Shown: positions 8,581-18,292, counted from the first letter of the stretch. The stretch: 64,000 bases of DNA from DATBGS01 sp036557885 (GCA_036557885.1 DATBGS010000144.1:1-64000), one strand, 5' to 3'. Translations and numbers: made by a program. Notes: generated by a model from the letters alone, not told the origin.

Positions 8581-9843
8581 ATGGTTCGCACGCCTGGGAT
8601 CCCAGCCCTCCCTGGAAGTCTGCGACAGATGAACCGCCTGGCTCTGCTGCAACTATTGCGTGCAGAAGGCCCCATCTCAAAAGCAGATCTGGCAAAACGC
8701 AGTACCATCAGCAGGCCAACCGTTTCTAAGGTAGTGGATGATCTTCACACGGCTGGACTTGCCGAAATTGTTGGCACAACCACGCCATCTGCTTCTGGCG
8801 GCAAACCTGCCACGCTCTACCGCTTCAACAGTGGGGCGGTGCGTGTCGGGGCCGTGTTGCTGGCAGTAGATGGCGTTACTGTCGCTATCGCAGATGGCGA
8901 AGCGCATATCCTGCATAAACGCTACCTGCGCTTTGGCGCAGACCGTTCTCCCGAAACTGTGACGGGAACGATCACGAGCCTGCTCCAGGAGGTGCTCCAT
9001 GATCTTGCATTGTACCCAGAGCAGCTTTTTGGGATTGGCGTGGGCATTCCTGGCCTGACCGATTCTGCCAATGGGATTGTCTGTTTTGCCCCACACCTCC
9101 CTGGCTGGCAAGATGTCCCGCTGGAGCGCTGGTTATCTGATCAGTTTCATGTGCCCGTCTGGTTGGATAACGATTGCCATATTCAGGCATTGGCAGAACG
9201 CTATCGCGGTCAGGGGGCAGAATGCGACGCGCTGATCTGCGTAGAAACGGGCGTGGGGCTGGCGGCAGCGTTTCTCTTGAACGGGCAATTGTATCGCGGG
9301 CCTGGCAATACGGCGGGCGAAGTGGGGCACATGACCATTCAGGAGGATGGGCCAGCCTGCGAGTGCGGCAATCGCGGCTGTTGGGAGTCGCTGGCCTCCA
9401 TCACCTGGCTCGCTAATACCGCGCGGCAGGTGCTCAGCAACGGCCACTACAGCAGCATTCCACGCCTGGATACAGTGGAAGCCCAGGCCGAAGCCATTTA
9501 TACGGCTGCGCGCAATGGAGACGCGCTGGCGCTTGAACTGGTCAGCGCTCAAGCGCGCCATTTTGGGGTGGGGATTGCCAACCTGATCAATGCTTTCAAT
9601 CCCCAACGCATCATCCTACATGGCGAATGTATCGCCGCAGGTGAGCCTTTTATGCGCGTGGTCCATCAGGTCGTCAGCGAGCGGTCCCTGGGCCGCCCGC
9701 GCCAGATGGTCGAGATTTTGTTTTCCAACCTTGGAGATGATGTTGGTCTGATTGGCGCAAGCAGCCTGGTGATGGAAGCCTTTTTTAGCACCCCCACGCT
9801 TGTGAGGATGCCAGGCAGGGGACAGCTAGCCAGGCAGGTGTAG
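8581..9843 (+). CDS. ROK-family transcriptional regulator (XylR-like)
   Basis: This 420-residue protein has a winged helix-turn-helix near residues 17-65 (ISKADLAKRSTISRPTVSKV), followed by a ROK sugar-kinase-like domain. The ROK zinc motif CECGNRGCWE and the upstream GEVGHM block are both present. ROK repressors of this architecture sense sugars; the XylR members respond to xylose. Its position between the transporter and the isomerase genes suggests control of this operon. I could not identify a matching operator with confidence. An in-frame ATG at 8629 is an alternative start, but GGAG precedes 8581. Confidence 0.85.
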   Translation: MVRTPGIPALPGSLRQMNRLALLQLLRAEGPISKADLAKRSTISRPTVSKVVDDLHTAGLAEIVGTTTPSASGGKPATLYRFNSGAVRVGAVLLAVDGVTVAIADGEAHILHKRYLRFGADRSPETVTGTITSLLQEVLHDLALYPEQLFGIGVGIPGLTDSANGIVCFAPHLPGWQDVPLERWLSDQFHVPVWLDNDCHIQALAERYRGQGAECDALICVETGVGLAAAFLLNGQLYRGPGNTAGEVGHMTIQEDGPACECGNRGCWESLASITWLANTARQVLSNGHYSSIPRLDTVEAQAEAIYTAARNGDALALELVSAQARHFGVGIANLINAFNPQRIILHGECIAAGEPFMRVVHQVVSERSLGRPRQMVEILFSNLGDDVGLIGASSLVMEAFFSTPTLVRMPGRGQLARQV

Positions 9844-9865
9844 CGCGAAAGAAAGGGGCTTGTAC

Positions 9866-10933
9866 GTGACAAACGCGCCACGAACAAAAAACAGCGTCGG
9901 CATCTGGGCCTTTGGCCCGAACTCCACACGTTTTGTGCCTCCTGGCTATCATCCAGAAGCCGTGAACGAAGATATGGTGGCCCGCACCCATCGCGTGGTG
10001 GAGGGGCTGGCTGATCTGGTGGATGGGCTGGAATATCATTATCCCGGCGAGATCAACGAAGACACGTTGGATGCCATCAAAGCCGCGCTTGGTCCAATGG
10101 ATATTTATTGCCTGGCCGCCGGGCTGCACCCCGACCCCTACTACGCGCTGGGTGCCTTCGTCAACCCTGATGCCGCCAAACGCCGCAAAGCCATTGACAC
10201 GCTCAAGCGCGGCGTGGAGCTTGCCGCTGCGATTGGGGCGCACTTCATCATCTGGCCGGGCGCCGAAGGCTATAATTACAACTTCCACCGCAACTATGCC
10301 GAAACCTGGCAGTGGTTTGTTGAGGGCGTGGGGGAAGTCGTCGAGCATGCCGCCAGCAAAGGCGTGACCGTCTTCCTGGAGCATAAAAACTCCGAGCCAG
10401 CCATGAATATCCTCATGCGCAACATCGGCATGACGCTCTACACGATTGACCGTGTGCGGCGGTTGGGCGTGGATACCTCGCGGCTGAAGGTCAACATGGA
10501 CTGGCAGCACCTCATCATGAACGGCGAAAACCTGCCCGAATACGCGGCGCTGCTGGCGGCGGAGGGCAAGCTCGGCCATCAACACGGCAACTCTGGCTGG
10601 GGCACGTTTGACGACGACAACATGGTGGGCGCCTCGTTCTTCATGCAAACGCTCGACCTGGCGATGGTCTTGCAGGACGTTGGCTATGGGAACAACGGCG
10701 AGCGCGTGGGCTTTGACCTCTACCCCTACACCGAAAATCAGGTGGATGCCGTCCGGCGCAGCGTGCTGCAATGGGAGTTTATAGATGATCTGGCGCGCAA
10801 GGTAGATCGCAAGGCGCTGGCGGGCGCGCAGCGCCACTCTGATGCCGTCGAAGCCTATCGCGTGGTCTATGAAGCGATGGGGCTGGACGCCGCCTATACG
10901 AAGCGCATCATCGAACGCCACAAGCAGAAATAG
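9866..10933 (+). CDS. xylose-isomerase-like TIM-barrel sugar isomerase
   Basis: The start chosen is GTG at 9866, seven bases after AAAGGGG; TTG at 9860 is too close to that site. The 355-residue product belongs to the xylose isomerase-like TIM-barrel superfamily. Likely metal ligands are E172 (LEHKNSEP), D212 (NMDWQH), H238/H240 (GHQHGN) and D284 (GFDLYP). It lies between the transporter and xylulokinase and therefore probably converts an imported aldopentose to D-xylulose. It is divergent from classical XylA, so rhamnose- or epimerase-like activity cannot be excluded. Confidence 0.7.
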   Translation: MTNAPRTKNSVGIWAFGPNSTRFVPPGYHPEAVNEDMVARTHRVVEGLADLVDGLEYHYPGEINEDTLDAIKAALGPMDIYCLAAGLHPDPYYALGAFVNPDAAKRRKAIDTLKRGVELAAAIGAHFIIWPGAEGYNYNFHRNYAETWQWFVEGVGEVVEHAASKGVTVFLEHKNSEPAMNILMRNIGMTLYTIDRVRRLGVDTSRLKVNMDWQHLIMNGENLPEYAALLAAEGKLGHQHGNSGWGTFDDDNMVGASFFMQTLDLAMVLQDVGYGNNGERVGFDLYPYTENQVDAVRRSVLQWEFIDDLARKVDRKALAGAQRHSDAVEAYRVVYEAMGLDAAYTKRIIERHKQK

Positions 10934-10970
10934 CTCGCGCTTCGTTCAACGAAGAAAGAAGAAAGTCGTC

Positions 10971-11519
10971 ATGCTCACCGCCCAGCAAGTCGCTTCCGCC
11001 AGGCAGCGCGCTCTAGACTACTTTCAGCGTGCCGGAATCATCCTGACCCCGGAAGAGGCCACCTCCATTGAGGTAGCCGACTTCGGGTTGGGCGAACTGG
11101 AACACACCGGCCTGGAACTGGTGGTGTACGTCAATACGGAGCGCGTCTGCGCCAAAGAGTTAGTGCTATTCCCCCGCCAGACCTGCCCCGAACATCTCCA
11201 TCCGCCCATTGGCAACGGGCCAGGGAAAGAAGAAACGTTCCGCTGCCGCTGGGGAACGGTCTATCTCTATGTCGCGGGCGAGCCAACGCCACGCCCACGC
11301 GCCCGGCCACCTGCTGGCCGCGAGCACACCTACACCGTCTGGCATGAGCAGGTCTTGCAGCCTGGGCAGCAATACACCATCCCACCCAACACGCTCCATT
11401 GGTTCCAGGCTGGAGACGAAGGCGCGGTAGTCTCCGAGTTCTCCACACGCAGCCGCGACGAATTCGACATCTTTACCGATCAGCAGATTCGCCGGGCAAC
11501 GATCATCAAGGAGGCGTAG
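10971..11519 (+). CDS. D-lyxose ketol-isomerase-like cupin
   Basis: This 182-residue cupin matches the D-lyxose/D-mannose isomerase family (YdaE type). The metal-binding set is visible: H75 and H77 in CPEHLHPP, E88 in GKEETF and H143 in TLHWFQ. D-lyxose isomerase converts D-lyxose to D-xylulose, the substrate of the kinase that follows two bases downstream. Together with the xylose-isomerase-like gene upstream, the operon could funnel two aldopentoses into one ketose. The start is the ATG after a purine-rich region containing GAAGAAAGAAGAAAG. Confidence 0.8.
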   Translation: MLTAQQVASARQRALDYFQRAGIILTPEEATSIEVADFGLGELEHTGLELVVYVNTERVCAKELVLFPRQTCPEHLHPPIGNGPGKEETFRCRWGTVYLYVAGEPTPRPRARPPAGREHTYTVWHEQVLQPGQQYTIPPNTLHWFQAGDEGAVVSEFSTRSRDEFDIFTDQQIRRATIIKEA

Positions 11520-11521
11520 GC

Positions 11522-13084
11522 ATGGACACCTTGCTTGGTCTGGATATTGGCACGACGGGAGTCAAAGCAGCCCTCTTTGCTGCCGATGATGGGCGCACGC
11601 TCGCCAGCGCGTTTGAGGACTACCCGCTCTATCATCCTGCCCCTGGCTGGGCCGAGCAAGACCCGGAAGATTGGTGGCGCGCCACCTGCGCCGCGACCCA
11701 GGCGTGCCTGGCCCAGGCGCACATGCAAGGCATCACACCAAAAGAAGTGCGCGGCGTGGGGCTTTCCGGGCAGATGCACGGCCTGGTGCTGCTGGACGCG
11801 CAAGATCGCGTGCTGCGGCGCAGCCTCATCTGGTCCGACCAGCGCAGTGCTGCCGAATGCGAGTGGATTACGCGCACCGTTGGCGCGTCGCGCTTGATTG
11901 ACCTGACCAGCAATCCAGCGCTGACCGGCTTTACCGCGCCCAAAGCGCTCTGGGTGCGCAACCATGAACCAGAACTTTTTGCGCGCGCGGTGCATCTGAT
12001 GACACCCAAGGACTACATCCGCTACCGGCTGACGGGCGTGCTGGCAATGGAGATCACCGACGCGGCAGGCACGCTCTTTCTGGATGTGCGCAAAGGCGAC
12101 TGGTCCGGCGAATTGCTTGAGAGCATCGGGCTGGATGCGAATCTGCTGCCACCTGTGCGGCGCTCCATTGATGTTTGCGGCGAAATTACCAGCGATGTCT
12201 CCAAACTGACCGGGCTGGCTGTCGGAACGCCTGTTGCCGGTGGCGGAGCGGATAACGCTTGCGGCGCTGTTGGAAGCGGCGTGGTCAAGCCAGGCACAGT
12301 GCTGCTTTCGATAGGCACAAGCGGCGTGGTGCTGGTGCACTCCCAGGAGCCATCGGTAGACCGCAGCGGACCCATCCCACGCGCCCACACATTTAACCAT
12401 TCCGTCCCGAATGCCTGGTATCTCATGGCCGTGACCCAGGCCGCCGGGCTATCCTTCCGCTGGCTGCGCGACCACCTTGGGCTGCCAGAGATGGCGCTGG
12501 CGCGTTGGGGCGTGGGCGATGCCTATGATCTGCTGGCAGCCGAAGCCGCCGGAGCGCCGCCAGGCTGCGAGGGCCTGCTCTTTCTGCCCTATCTCCAGGG
12601 CGAACGTGCCCCACATCTGGACCCGGAGGCACGCGGCGGCTGGATTGGCCTGACGGCTCGGCATGACCGCCGGGCGCTGATTCGCTCGGTGCTGGAAGGC
12701 GTGGCCTACAGCATGCGTGATTGCCTTCAGATTATCCGCGAGCAGGGCTTACCCATCGAGCAAATACGTGTGACGGGCGGCGGCGCGCGCGGCGTGCTCT
12801 GGCGGCAAATCCTGGCCGACGTGCTGGAGAGCGAACTGGCAACCACCCAGGCAGAGGAAGGCCCATCGTTTGGGGCCGCGCTGCTGGCAGGAGTTGCTGC
12901 TGGGGTGTATCCTACGGTTGAGGCGGCGTGCGACGCCACTATTCGGCTGGGCACACGCACCGAGCCGGATGCAGCGCGTTCTGCCACCTATCGCCAGTAT
13001 TATGATGTCTATCAAGCGCTGTATCCGGCGCTGAAAGCCTCTTTCGCCAGACTAGGAACACTCAGCAGAGGAGCTAATGCCTAA
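11522..13084 (+). CDS. xylB: xylulokinase
   Basis: This 520-residue FGGY-family sugar kinase opens with the phosphate-binding LDIGTTGVKAALF. The xylulokinase-specific GLSGQMHGLVLLD block follows, then SDQRSAAECEW, GGGADNACGAVG with the likely catalytic Asp, and VTGGGARGVLWRQ. It phosphorylates D-xylulose to xylulose 5-phosphate in the cytoplasm and so feeds the pentose phosphate pathway. The start follows GGAGGCGTAGGC closely. The gene overlaps the downstream thioesterase by 8 bases. Confidence 0.93.
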   Translation: MDTLLGLDIGTTGVKAALFAADDGRTLASAFEDYPLYHPAPGWAEQDPEDWWRATCAATQACLAQAHMQGITPKEVRGVGLSGQMHGLVLLDAQDRVLRRSLIWSDQRSAAECEWITRTVGASRLIDLTSNPALTGFTAPKALWVRNHEPELFARAVHLMTPKDYIRYRLTGVLAMEITDAAGTLFLDVRKGDWSGELLESIGLDANLLPPVRRSIDVCGEITSDVSKLTGLAVGTPVAGGGADNACGAVGSGVVKPGTVLLSIGTSGVVLVHSQEPSVDRSGPIPRAHTFNHSVPNAWYLMAVTQAAGLSFRWLRDHLGLPEMALARWGVGDAYDLLAAEAAGAPPGCEGLLFLPYLQGERAPHLDPEARGGWIGLTARHDRRALIRSVLEGVAYSMRDCLQIIREQGLPIEQIRVTGGGARGVLWRQILADVLESELATTQAEEGPSFGAALLAGVAAGVYPTVEAACDATIRLGTRTEPDAARSATYRQYYDVYQALYPALKASFARLGTLSRGANA

Positions 13085-13868
13085 TTTCGAGCACGATACT
13101 CGCGTGGCCCAGGCCCAGACCGGCTGGCAGGCCACGCTCTCACCAAATTGGCAGGTGCAAGGCCCCCAGGGTGGCTATGTCGCCGCGATAGCGCTGCGGG
13201 CAATGGCCGCAGCGGTTGAAGAGGGGTTTATACCCGTCTCGCTCACCGGGCAATTTCTCACTTCGGCCACTGCTGGCCCGGCGGAAATAGACGCCACGCT
13301 GCTTCGCCAGGGGCGCCAGGCAGCCTTCACCACCTCAACCGTGAAACAGGAGGGCAAAGCGCGGCTGGGCGCAAGCGCCTGCTTCTTCCATCCAAACGAC
13401 GGCCCTGGCCTGCTGAAGCTCACGCCGCCAGACCTTCCGCCGCCGGAGCAGTGCCAGCCCATGATCATGCGCGCTTCGGACGGGCAGCGCTTCACCTTCC
13501 ACGAAAATTTGGAACTGCTCTTGCCAGAAGATGCTGGGCTGGGTGCAACCAGAGACGAGTTTGTGTTTTGGGCGCGCTACCGTGAGCAAAGCTGGGGAGA
13601 CGACCCGCTCATCCACGCCGCCGCGCTCATCCCTTTGCTGGATATGGCCGTCTTTCCCGCCTCCTATCAAGCCATCCCAACCCTGCGCGGGGCGGTGAGC
13701 CTGGACCTGACGATTCACTGGCACAACCGCCAGGCAGGTGACACCTGGATAGGTATGCGCGGGCGCTGCCAGCACGCGGGCGGAGGCATGCTGAATGGCT
13801 GGGCCGAAGCCTGGACGCCAGAAGGCGTGCTTCTGGCGACAGGCACTCAGCAGGTGGTGATACGGTAA
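13077..13868 (+). CDS. hot-dog-fold thioesterase family protein
   Basis: The 263-residue protein begins within the end of xylB, so translation is probably coupled. The segment GPQGGYVAAIALRAM near residues 28-42 and the later GAVSLDLTIHWHNR are typical of the TesB-like double hot-dog acyl-CoA thioesterases (4HBT_3 type). Its expected activity is hydrolysis of an acyl-CoA, which has no evident link to pentose catabolism. It may simply have been captured at the operon end. The substrate is unknown. Confidence 0.7.
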   Translation: MPNFEHDTRVAQAQTGWQATLSPNWQVQGPQGGYVAAIALRAMAAAVEEGFIPVSLTGQFLTSATAGPAEIDATLLRQGRQAAFTTSTVKQEGKARLGASACFFHPNDGPGLLKLTPPDLPPPEQCQPMIMRASDGQRFTFHENLELLLPEDAGLGATRDEFVFWARYREQSWGDDPLIHAAALIPLLDMAVFPASYQAIPTLRGAVSLDLTIHWHNRQAGDTWIGMRGRCQHAGGGMLNGWAEAWTPEGVLLATGTQQVVIR

Positions 13869-13898
13869 TAGGCGGGGGAATAAATTCGCCCGCCTATT
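13867..13898. terminator. hairpin between convergent genes
   Basis: AATAGGCGGG at 13867-13876 pairs perfectly with CCCGCCTATT at 13889-13898. The hairpin overlaps the thioesterase stop and the stop of the minus-strand VWA gene. There is no clear U-tract, so function as a bidirectional terminator is only probable. Confidence 0.45.
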
Positions 13899-15675
13899 CG
13901 GTGAACTCGACGGTATAATTCCCGACTTTGCGCTTCCATGTCCCGCTTAGCTCGACTGGTTTCTTCTTCCCCTTCTGGTGGAAGTAGGGCATAACCAGTC
14001 GAGACTTGACGCCCTTCTCGTTCTCTTTCTCCACCTTCACATACACGAGAGCGGTTACTCTCTTTTGGGCTTTTTTGGGCGCTTTCTTTTTCTCCGACGA
14101 CTTTGTTACTTTGACAAGTTCCGTCGAAGTTTTCTCAGCAGCCGTCAAATCTCCTGATGGCTTCTCTTCCACAACTTTTGGCGCCACAAAGGGGAACTTT
14201 TTCCAGGGCGGATAGGCGCCCATCAGCACGCCCTTTGGCGTAATCCGCATGCGCATGCGCGACCCTTTGACATCATGCCCCATTTCAATCTCAGCCTGCC
14301 GGTTATCAACGGTGCGCACCACCAGCACGCCCTCTAACTGTTCGCCCAGGAAGCGGAACCAGGCATAGCGCAAGACCACATAGGCAATGACAATCAGAAG
14401 AATCCTGATCAGCCAGCCAATCCAATAGGACCATTCCACGCCCACCTGGACGGTAACGTCCAACGACGCCTTGTTGCCGATCAGGTCAGTCACCTGGATA
14501 TGTATCTTATGCGTGCCCGGCAAGACGAAGCGAATATTCCACGAGAAATGATAGGGCGGAGTGCCTTTTGCGGTATCAAAGGGCTTGCCATCAATCTCCA
14601 CCGTCACCGCGCGAATGGGCGTGGCGCTGCTTAGTACATTCACCGTGAAATCTGCGCTTCCCACCAATTGCTGGTTTTGGCGCAAAGACGTGCTGATCTG
14701 CGGCGGTACGGCTTTAATAGTGAATGTCGTGCTATCGCTGTAGGTGTTGCCCTGGTATTGCACGTTCACCGCGAGCGTATGCTCTTGCGTATCCACCTGT
14801 ACCGGCGAACTCACCGTCAGCAGGTACGATTGGCGTAACTGGGTGAGAATCTGCTGATACGTGGCCGTCAATTGCGATGGCTGTGGCGCGTCAAAAAACG
14901 CCCCGCCAGTCTCGCTGGAGATTTTTTGCAGCGCGTCGCGTGCCTTCTGGTCGGTGCCCAACCCCAGGCCAATCGTATACACAGGCAAGTGAAGCTGCTG
15001 CGCCAGGGCAATCGCCTCATCAATGGAATGCTGGCTGGTCGTATCTTCTCCATCGGTCTGAAGGATGATCAACTTGCGGCCCTGGACAGCAGACAAATCT
15101 TGCGCCGCCTGATACACCGCGTCATAGATGGGCGTCTCGCCGTTGGCCTGCAACGGGTTCACGGCATCAGCAAGTTTGGCGTGATCTTTGGTAAAATCCA
15201 ATATCTTTTTGACGCCCCCAGCGCTGCCAGCCACCTGATAGAGCGCCACCTGATCTTGATCGCCCAGGTTTTGCCCAAAAGAAATAATAGCGGATTTGGC
15301 GTCGGCCAATTTCTCGCCAAGCATACTTCCGCTGGTATCAAACAAGATCGAAGCCGTAATGGACTCGCCAACGTTGATGACCGACGACAATTGCTGAAGC
15401 TGGACGGCTTTCCCGTCAATCGTCACCGTCACATCGCTTTGATTCAAATTAATGACGGGCTGCCCATCGGCCCCAATCACGCTCATATAGGCGGAGACTT
15501 GTGGATAGGCGCTGAGAATGGGCGGCTCAAGATGAACAGTGATCTGCCCGGCGTGGGGTAGAGCAGGAAGCGCAGCGCTTTTAGCGAGCGCCAGTCCAGG
15601 GGTGCCGGAGAGCAGCAGTAACACGAGTGCTCCCAAGATGAAAGCGGAGCGCGCGACAATGGCACTCGTTCTCAT
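13894..15675 (-). CDS. VWA/Ig-like membrane protein
   Basis: The start at 15675 lies five bases after GGAGG. The 593-residue protein has a signal peptide (hydrophobic core about 11-30). A von Willebrand A domain follows with the MIDAS motif DTSGS at 113-117, then beta-rich segments that look like Ig/cell-surface repeats. One transmembrane helix lies around YWIGWLIRILLIVIAYVV, with a basic, lysine-rich C-terminal region after it. The VWA part should face outward and the tail inward. Such proteins may act in adhesion or metal-dependent protein contacts; no enzymatic motif is visible. Confidence 0.75.
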   Translation of the reverse strand: MRTSAIVARSAFILGALVLLLLSGTPGLALAKSAALPALPHAGQITVHLEPPILSAYPQVSAYMSVIGADGQPVINLNQSDVTVTIDGKAVQLQQLSSVINVGESITASILFDTSGSMLGEKLADAKSAIISFGQNLGDQDQVALYQVAGSAGGVKKILDFTKDHAKLADAVNPLQANGETPIYDAVYQAAQDLSAVQGRKLIILQTDGEDTTSQHSIDEAIALAQQLHLPVYTIGLGLGTDQKARDALQKISSETGGAFFDAPQPSQLTATYQQILTQLRQSYLLTVSSPVQVDTQEHTLAVNVQYQGNTYSDSTTFTIKAVPPQISTSLRQNQQLVGSADFTVNVLSSATPIRAVTVEIDGKPFDTAKGTPPYHFSWNIRFVLPGTHKIHIQVTDLIGNKASLDVTVQVGVEWSYWIGWLIRILLIVIAYVVLRYAWFRFLGEQLEGVLVVRTVDNRQAEIEMGHDVKGSRMRMRITPKGVLMGAYPPWKKFPFVAPKVVEEKPSGDLTAAEKTSTELVKVTKSSEKKKAPKKAQKRVTALVYVKVEKENEKGVKSRLVMPYFHQKGKKKPVELSGTWKRKVGNYTVEFTE

Positions 15676-15705
15676 CCATGCCTCCTCTCTGCGACGCCAT
15701 CCCAA

Positions 15706-16092
15706 GGTTGTTCCTTCCTGCTTCCCAGAGACACTTCACCTATGGAAGTTAGCAAAGAAAAGAGCATATCCTCCATCATCCACCACAGCAAGAGGTGAGG
15801 CGACAGCATCGCGGCTGTTTTCGCAAGCCATTATAACCGCCTCGCTCTTGCATGGCAACAGAGGGCATGGGCAGTAGTCCAAAAGGGCGATGTGGCGCAT
15901 GGGCACAGGCCCACTCTGGGCTGGCGCATCACGGGCGCTTCTTTTCGTGGTCCAGTTCTTGCTGATGACCTCGCACTTGGTGGGCAGAAAAACGCCTTAT
16001 AGATATTCTCTACTAGTGAACTGTACAAATGCCCCAATTGCGTAATGGCTCTGATATGATGCGTCTATGTAGTTCTTTCTCAGGAGAAGCCA
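15706..16092. other. intergenic region between divergent VWA and lipoprotein genes
   Basis: These 387 bases separate two divergent genes. They hold the minus-strand promoter listed separately. I found no convincing promoter for the plus-strand lipoprotein, no RNA gene and no repeat. Confidence 0.5.
15830..15858 (-). promoter_or_regulatory. promoter of the VWA/Ig-like gene
   Basis: On the minus strand TTGCCA (15858-15853) and TATAAT (15835-15830) are separated by 17 bases. This gives a leader of roughly 150 bases before the start at 15675. Confidence 0.55.
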
Positions 16093-17103
16093 ATGTTTGT
16101 GTTTGGGTGGACAAAGCATGCTCAGAAGAAGAGCGCCTCTGGGTGGCAGAGCGTTGGGCTTTTCGGTTCGCTGCTGCTGTGCAGCTTGCTTATCCTGACA
16201 GGCTGTGCAAGACGAGAGCAAACAGCGCAAGGATATAAGCCGTCCAAGGCTGGCGTTTCGCGGCCACAGCCAACCCCAACGCCAGACCCGTTTGATTGGG
16301 TATGGTCCATGCGCATCCCAGAAGATCGGCTCCTGCTCTATTACTACATCCCCGGCGCACCCTGGGGCTTTCTCGGCTCGTATAACGATCAAGGCGTGCT
16401 GGCCCAGGCCAAAAAGCAGTCCGATGCCTACGAGAAGTTGGACCCCTCGCATCCAGTCATCTCTGGCCTGGACATTGCCTCGCCCGTCGTAATAGGTGAG
16501 CCAGGGCCAGGGGGGTATTACAGCGCGTTCTCCAGCCCAAAACTTATTCAGCATTACATAGACCTGGCAACCCAAAATCACATGCTGTTCTTCTTTGATA
16601 TGCAGATCGGGCGCGCGCCGCTCCTCAAAGAAATGGAAACCATCTGGCCGTATCTGGAACAGCCCAATGTGGAACTGGCGCTTGACCCAGAGTTTGCCCT
16701 GGATTCGCATGGCATACCAGACGTAAACCTGGGGCATATGACAGCAGCAGAGATTAACCCGGTCATTGACGGGCTTGCCCTGCTGGTGAAAGAAAACGAG
16801 CTTCCGCCCAAAATGCTGGTGATTCACCAATGGCAGGAGTCTATGCTGCCAGATTGGTACAACATTCGCCCCAAATACGGCGTGCAGGTACTCACCTGCT
16901 CGGATGGCTTTGGCACGCCGGGGCAGAAGATTGCGGATTATCGCGTGTTTGATGACGAACGCCTGATTCAGTATCCAGCCTTCAAGCTGTTCTATCCGAA
17001 TTTTCCGGGGACATCGCCCCATCCCACGCTGGACGAGCCGTTTATGTCGCCAGAAGACGTGCTCAAGCTGAACCCGGTGCCCGTAATGATCATGTATCAG
17101 TGA
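16093..17103 (+). CDS. lipoprotein of unknown function
   Basis: This 336-residue protein has a signal sequence ending in the lipobox LTGC at 35-38, then a proline-rich linker (SRPQPTPTPDPFD) and a soluble domain of about 270 residues. The alternation of strands and motifs such as GLDIASPVV, HMLFFFDMQIG and VELALDPEFAL suggests a TIM-barrel, hydrolase-like fold. I cannot name a family or prove catalytic residues. AGGAG precedes the ATG. The 3' end overlaps the convergent aminotransferase by 14 bases. Confidence 0.65.
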   Translation: MFVFGWTKHAQKKSASGWQSVGLFGSLLLCSLLILTGCARREQTAQGYKPSKAGVSRPQPTPTPDPFDWVWSMRIPEDRLLLYYYIPGAPWGFLGSYNDQGVLAQAKKQSDAYEKLDPSHPVISGLDIASPVVIGEPGPGGYYSAFSSPKLIQHYIDLATQNHMLFFFDMQIGRAPLLKEMETIWPYLEQPNVELALDPEFALDSHGIPDVNLGHMTAAEINPVIDGLALLVKENELPPKMLVIHQWQESMLPDWYNIRPKYGVQVLTCSDGFGTPGQKIADYRVFDDERLIQYPAFKLFYPNFPGTSPHPTLDEPFMSPEDVLKLNPVPVMIMYQ

Positions 17104-18292
17104 GCAGGTGCGTCAGCGCGTCCACCAGGCGATCTACATGGCGGGGCGTGTTATACGCCTGGATGGAGACACGCACGAAGAAGCGCTCTTGCCAGTCCAC
17201 AATGGGCACCTCCACCTGATAGGTGTCCCACAGCGCGGACTTGAGCGCGTTGGCAGCGGCTTTGTCTGTGATTGGCAGTGGTATCGCGCACATCTGCCCC
17301 CACCACTCTGTGGAATCGGGGCTGATGTGTTCCAGGCCCGTCAGGTCGGCAATGCGCTGGAGTGCCTGGCCCGCAAGTTGGTGGCAATCGCGCCGCACCT
17401 GCTGCCAGTGGTGCTCCTCCTGAAAGGCTATTGCCGCTGGAACGCTCAGATAGGCCGCCGGGTCATGCGTGCCCGTCCACTCAAAAAAGTCCTGAAATTG
17501 CGAAGCCCCCGGCGCCCGCGCATCCCAGCCCCAACTGACCACCAGCGGATGCAAGAGCACCTGCCGTTCTGGGCGGGCATAGAGGAAGCCTGCCCCCACT
17601 GGTGCGCAGAGCCACTTATGGCAGTTGCCGGAGTAGAAATCGGCCCCCAGCGCGTCCAGATGCAGATCAACCTGCCCCGGCGCGTGTGCCCCGTCAATGA
17701 CCGTGAGGATACCTGCTTCGGCGGCGCGGCGGCAAATGGCTTCCAGAGGAAAGATGAGCGCAGTTGGCGAGGTAATATGGCTGATCACCAGCACGCGCGT
17801 GCGCGGCGTGACCCCGGCCCAAAGCTGCTCAACCAGCGCATCCTGGCTGGTGACGGGCAGCGGAATGGGCTGCACGCGATACTGCGCGCCGTTTTGCCCG
17901 CAAAGAAAGCGCCAGGTGCGCTCCACCGCGCCGTATTCATGGCTGGTCAGCAGCACCTCATCCTCTGGCCCCAGGCGCAGCGATCTGGCAACGATATTCA
18001 CCCCATGCGTGGCGTTGGGCACAAACACCAGATTATCCGCCTGCGTGCCCACATAGGCTGCTAACCGCTCGCGGGCCTCCGCCAGCAGCCCGGAGAGGCG
18101 GCGCGACAGAAACTCCGTCGGCTGCGCGGCCAGTTCTCGCTGCCAATGCTGGTACGTTTCAAACACCGGGCGCGGGCACGAGCCAAAGCCCCCATGATTC
18201 AGGTAAGCAACCCCTGGCCGATGCAAATACTCGCGCCCGGCTGGGGACACTGGCATATCGGAAACAGCAGACGAAACTTCCGCCTTGTCCAT
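17090..18292 (-). CDS. class V aminotransferase (isopenicillin-N epimerase-like)
   Basis: This 400-residue fold-type I PLP enzyme is of the class V group. The PLP-contacting Asp is D200 in TVIDGAHAPGQ and the Schiff-base Lys is K226 in GNCHKWL. The arrangement matches proteins annotated as isopenicillin N epimerase-like or cysteine desulfurase-like. Absence of a clear active-site Cys loop argues against a true desulfurase. No neighbouring pathway identifies the substrate. Confidence 0.8.
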   Translation of the reverse strand: MDKAEVSSAVSDMPVSPAGREYLHRPGVAYLNHGGFGSCPRPVFETYQHWQRELAAQPTEFLSRRLSGLLAEARERLAAYVGTQADNLVFVPNATHGVNIVARSLRLGPEDEVLLTSHEYGAVERTWRFLCGQNGAQYRVQPIPLPVTSQDALVEQLWAGVTPRTRVLVISHITSPTALIFPLEAICRRAAEAGILTVIDGAHAPGQVDLHLDALGADFYSGNCHKWLCAPVGAGFLYARPERQVLLHPLVVSWGWDARAPGASQFQDFFEWTGTHDPAAYLSVPAAIAFQEEHHWQQVRRDCHQLAGQALQRIADLTGLEHISPDSTEWWGQMCAIPLPITDKAAANALKSALWDTYQVEVPIVDWQERFFVRVSIQAYNTPRHVDRLVDALTHLLTDT

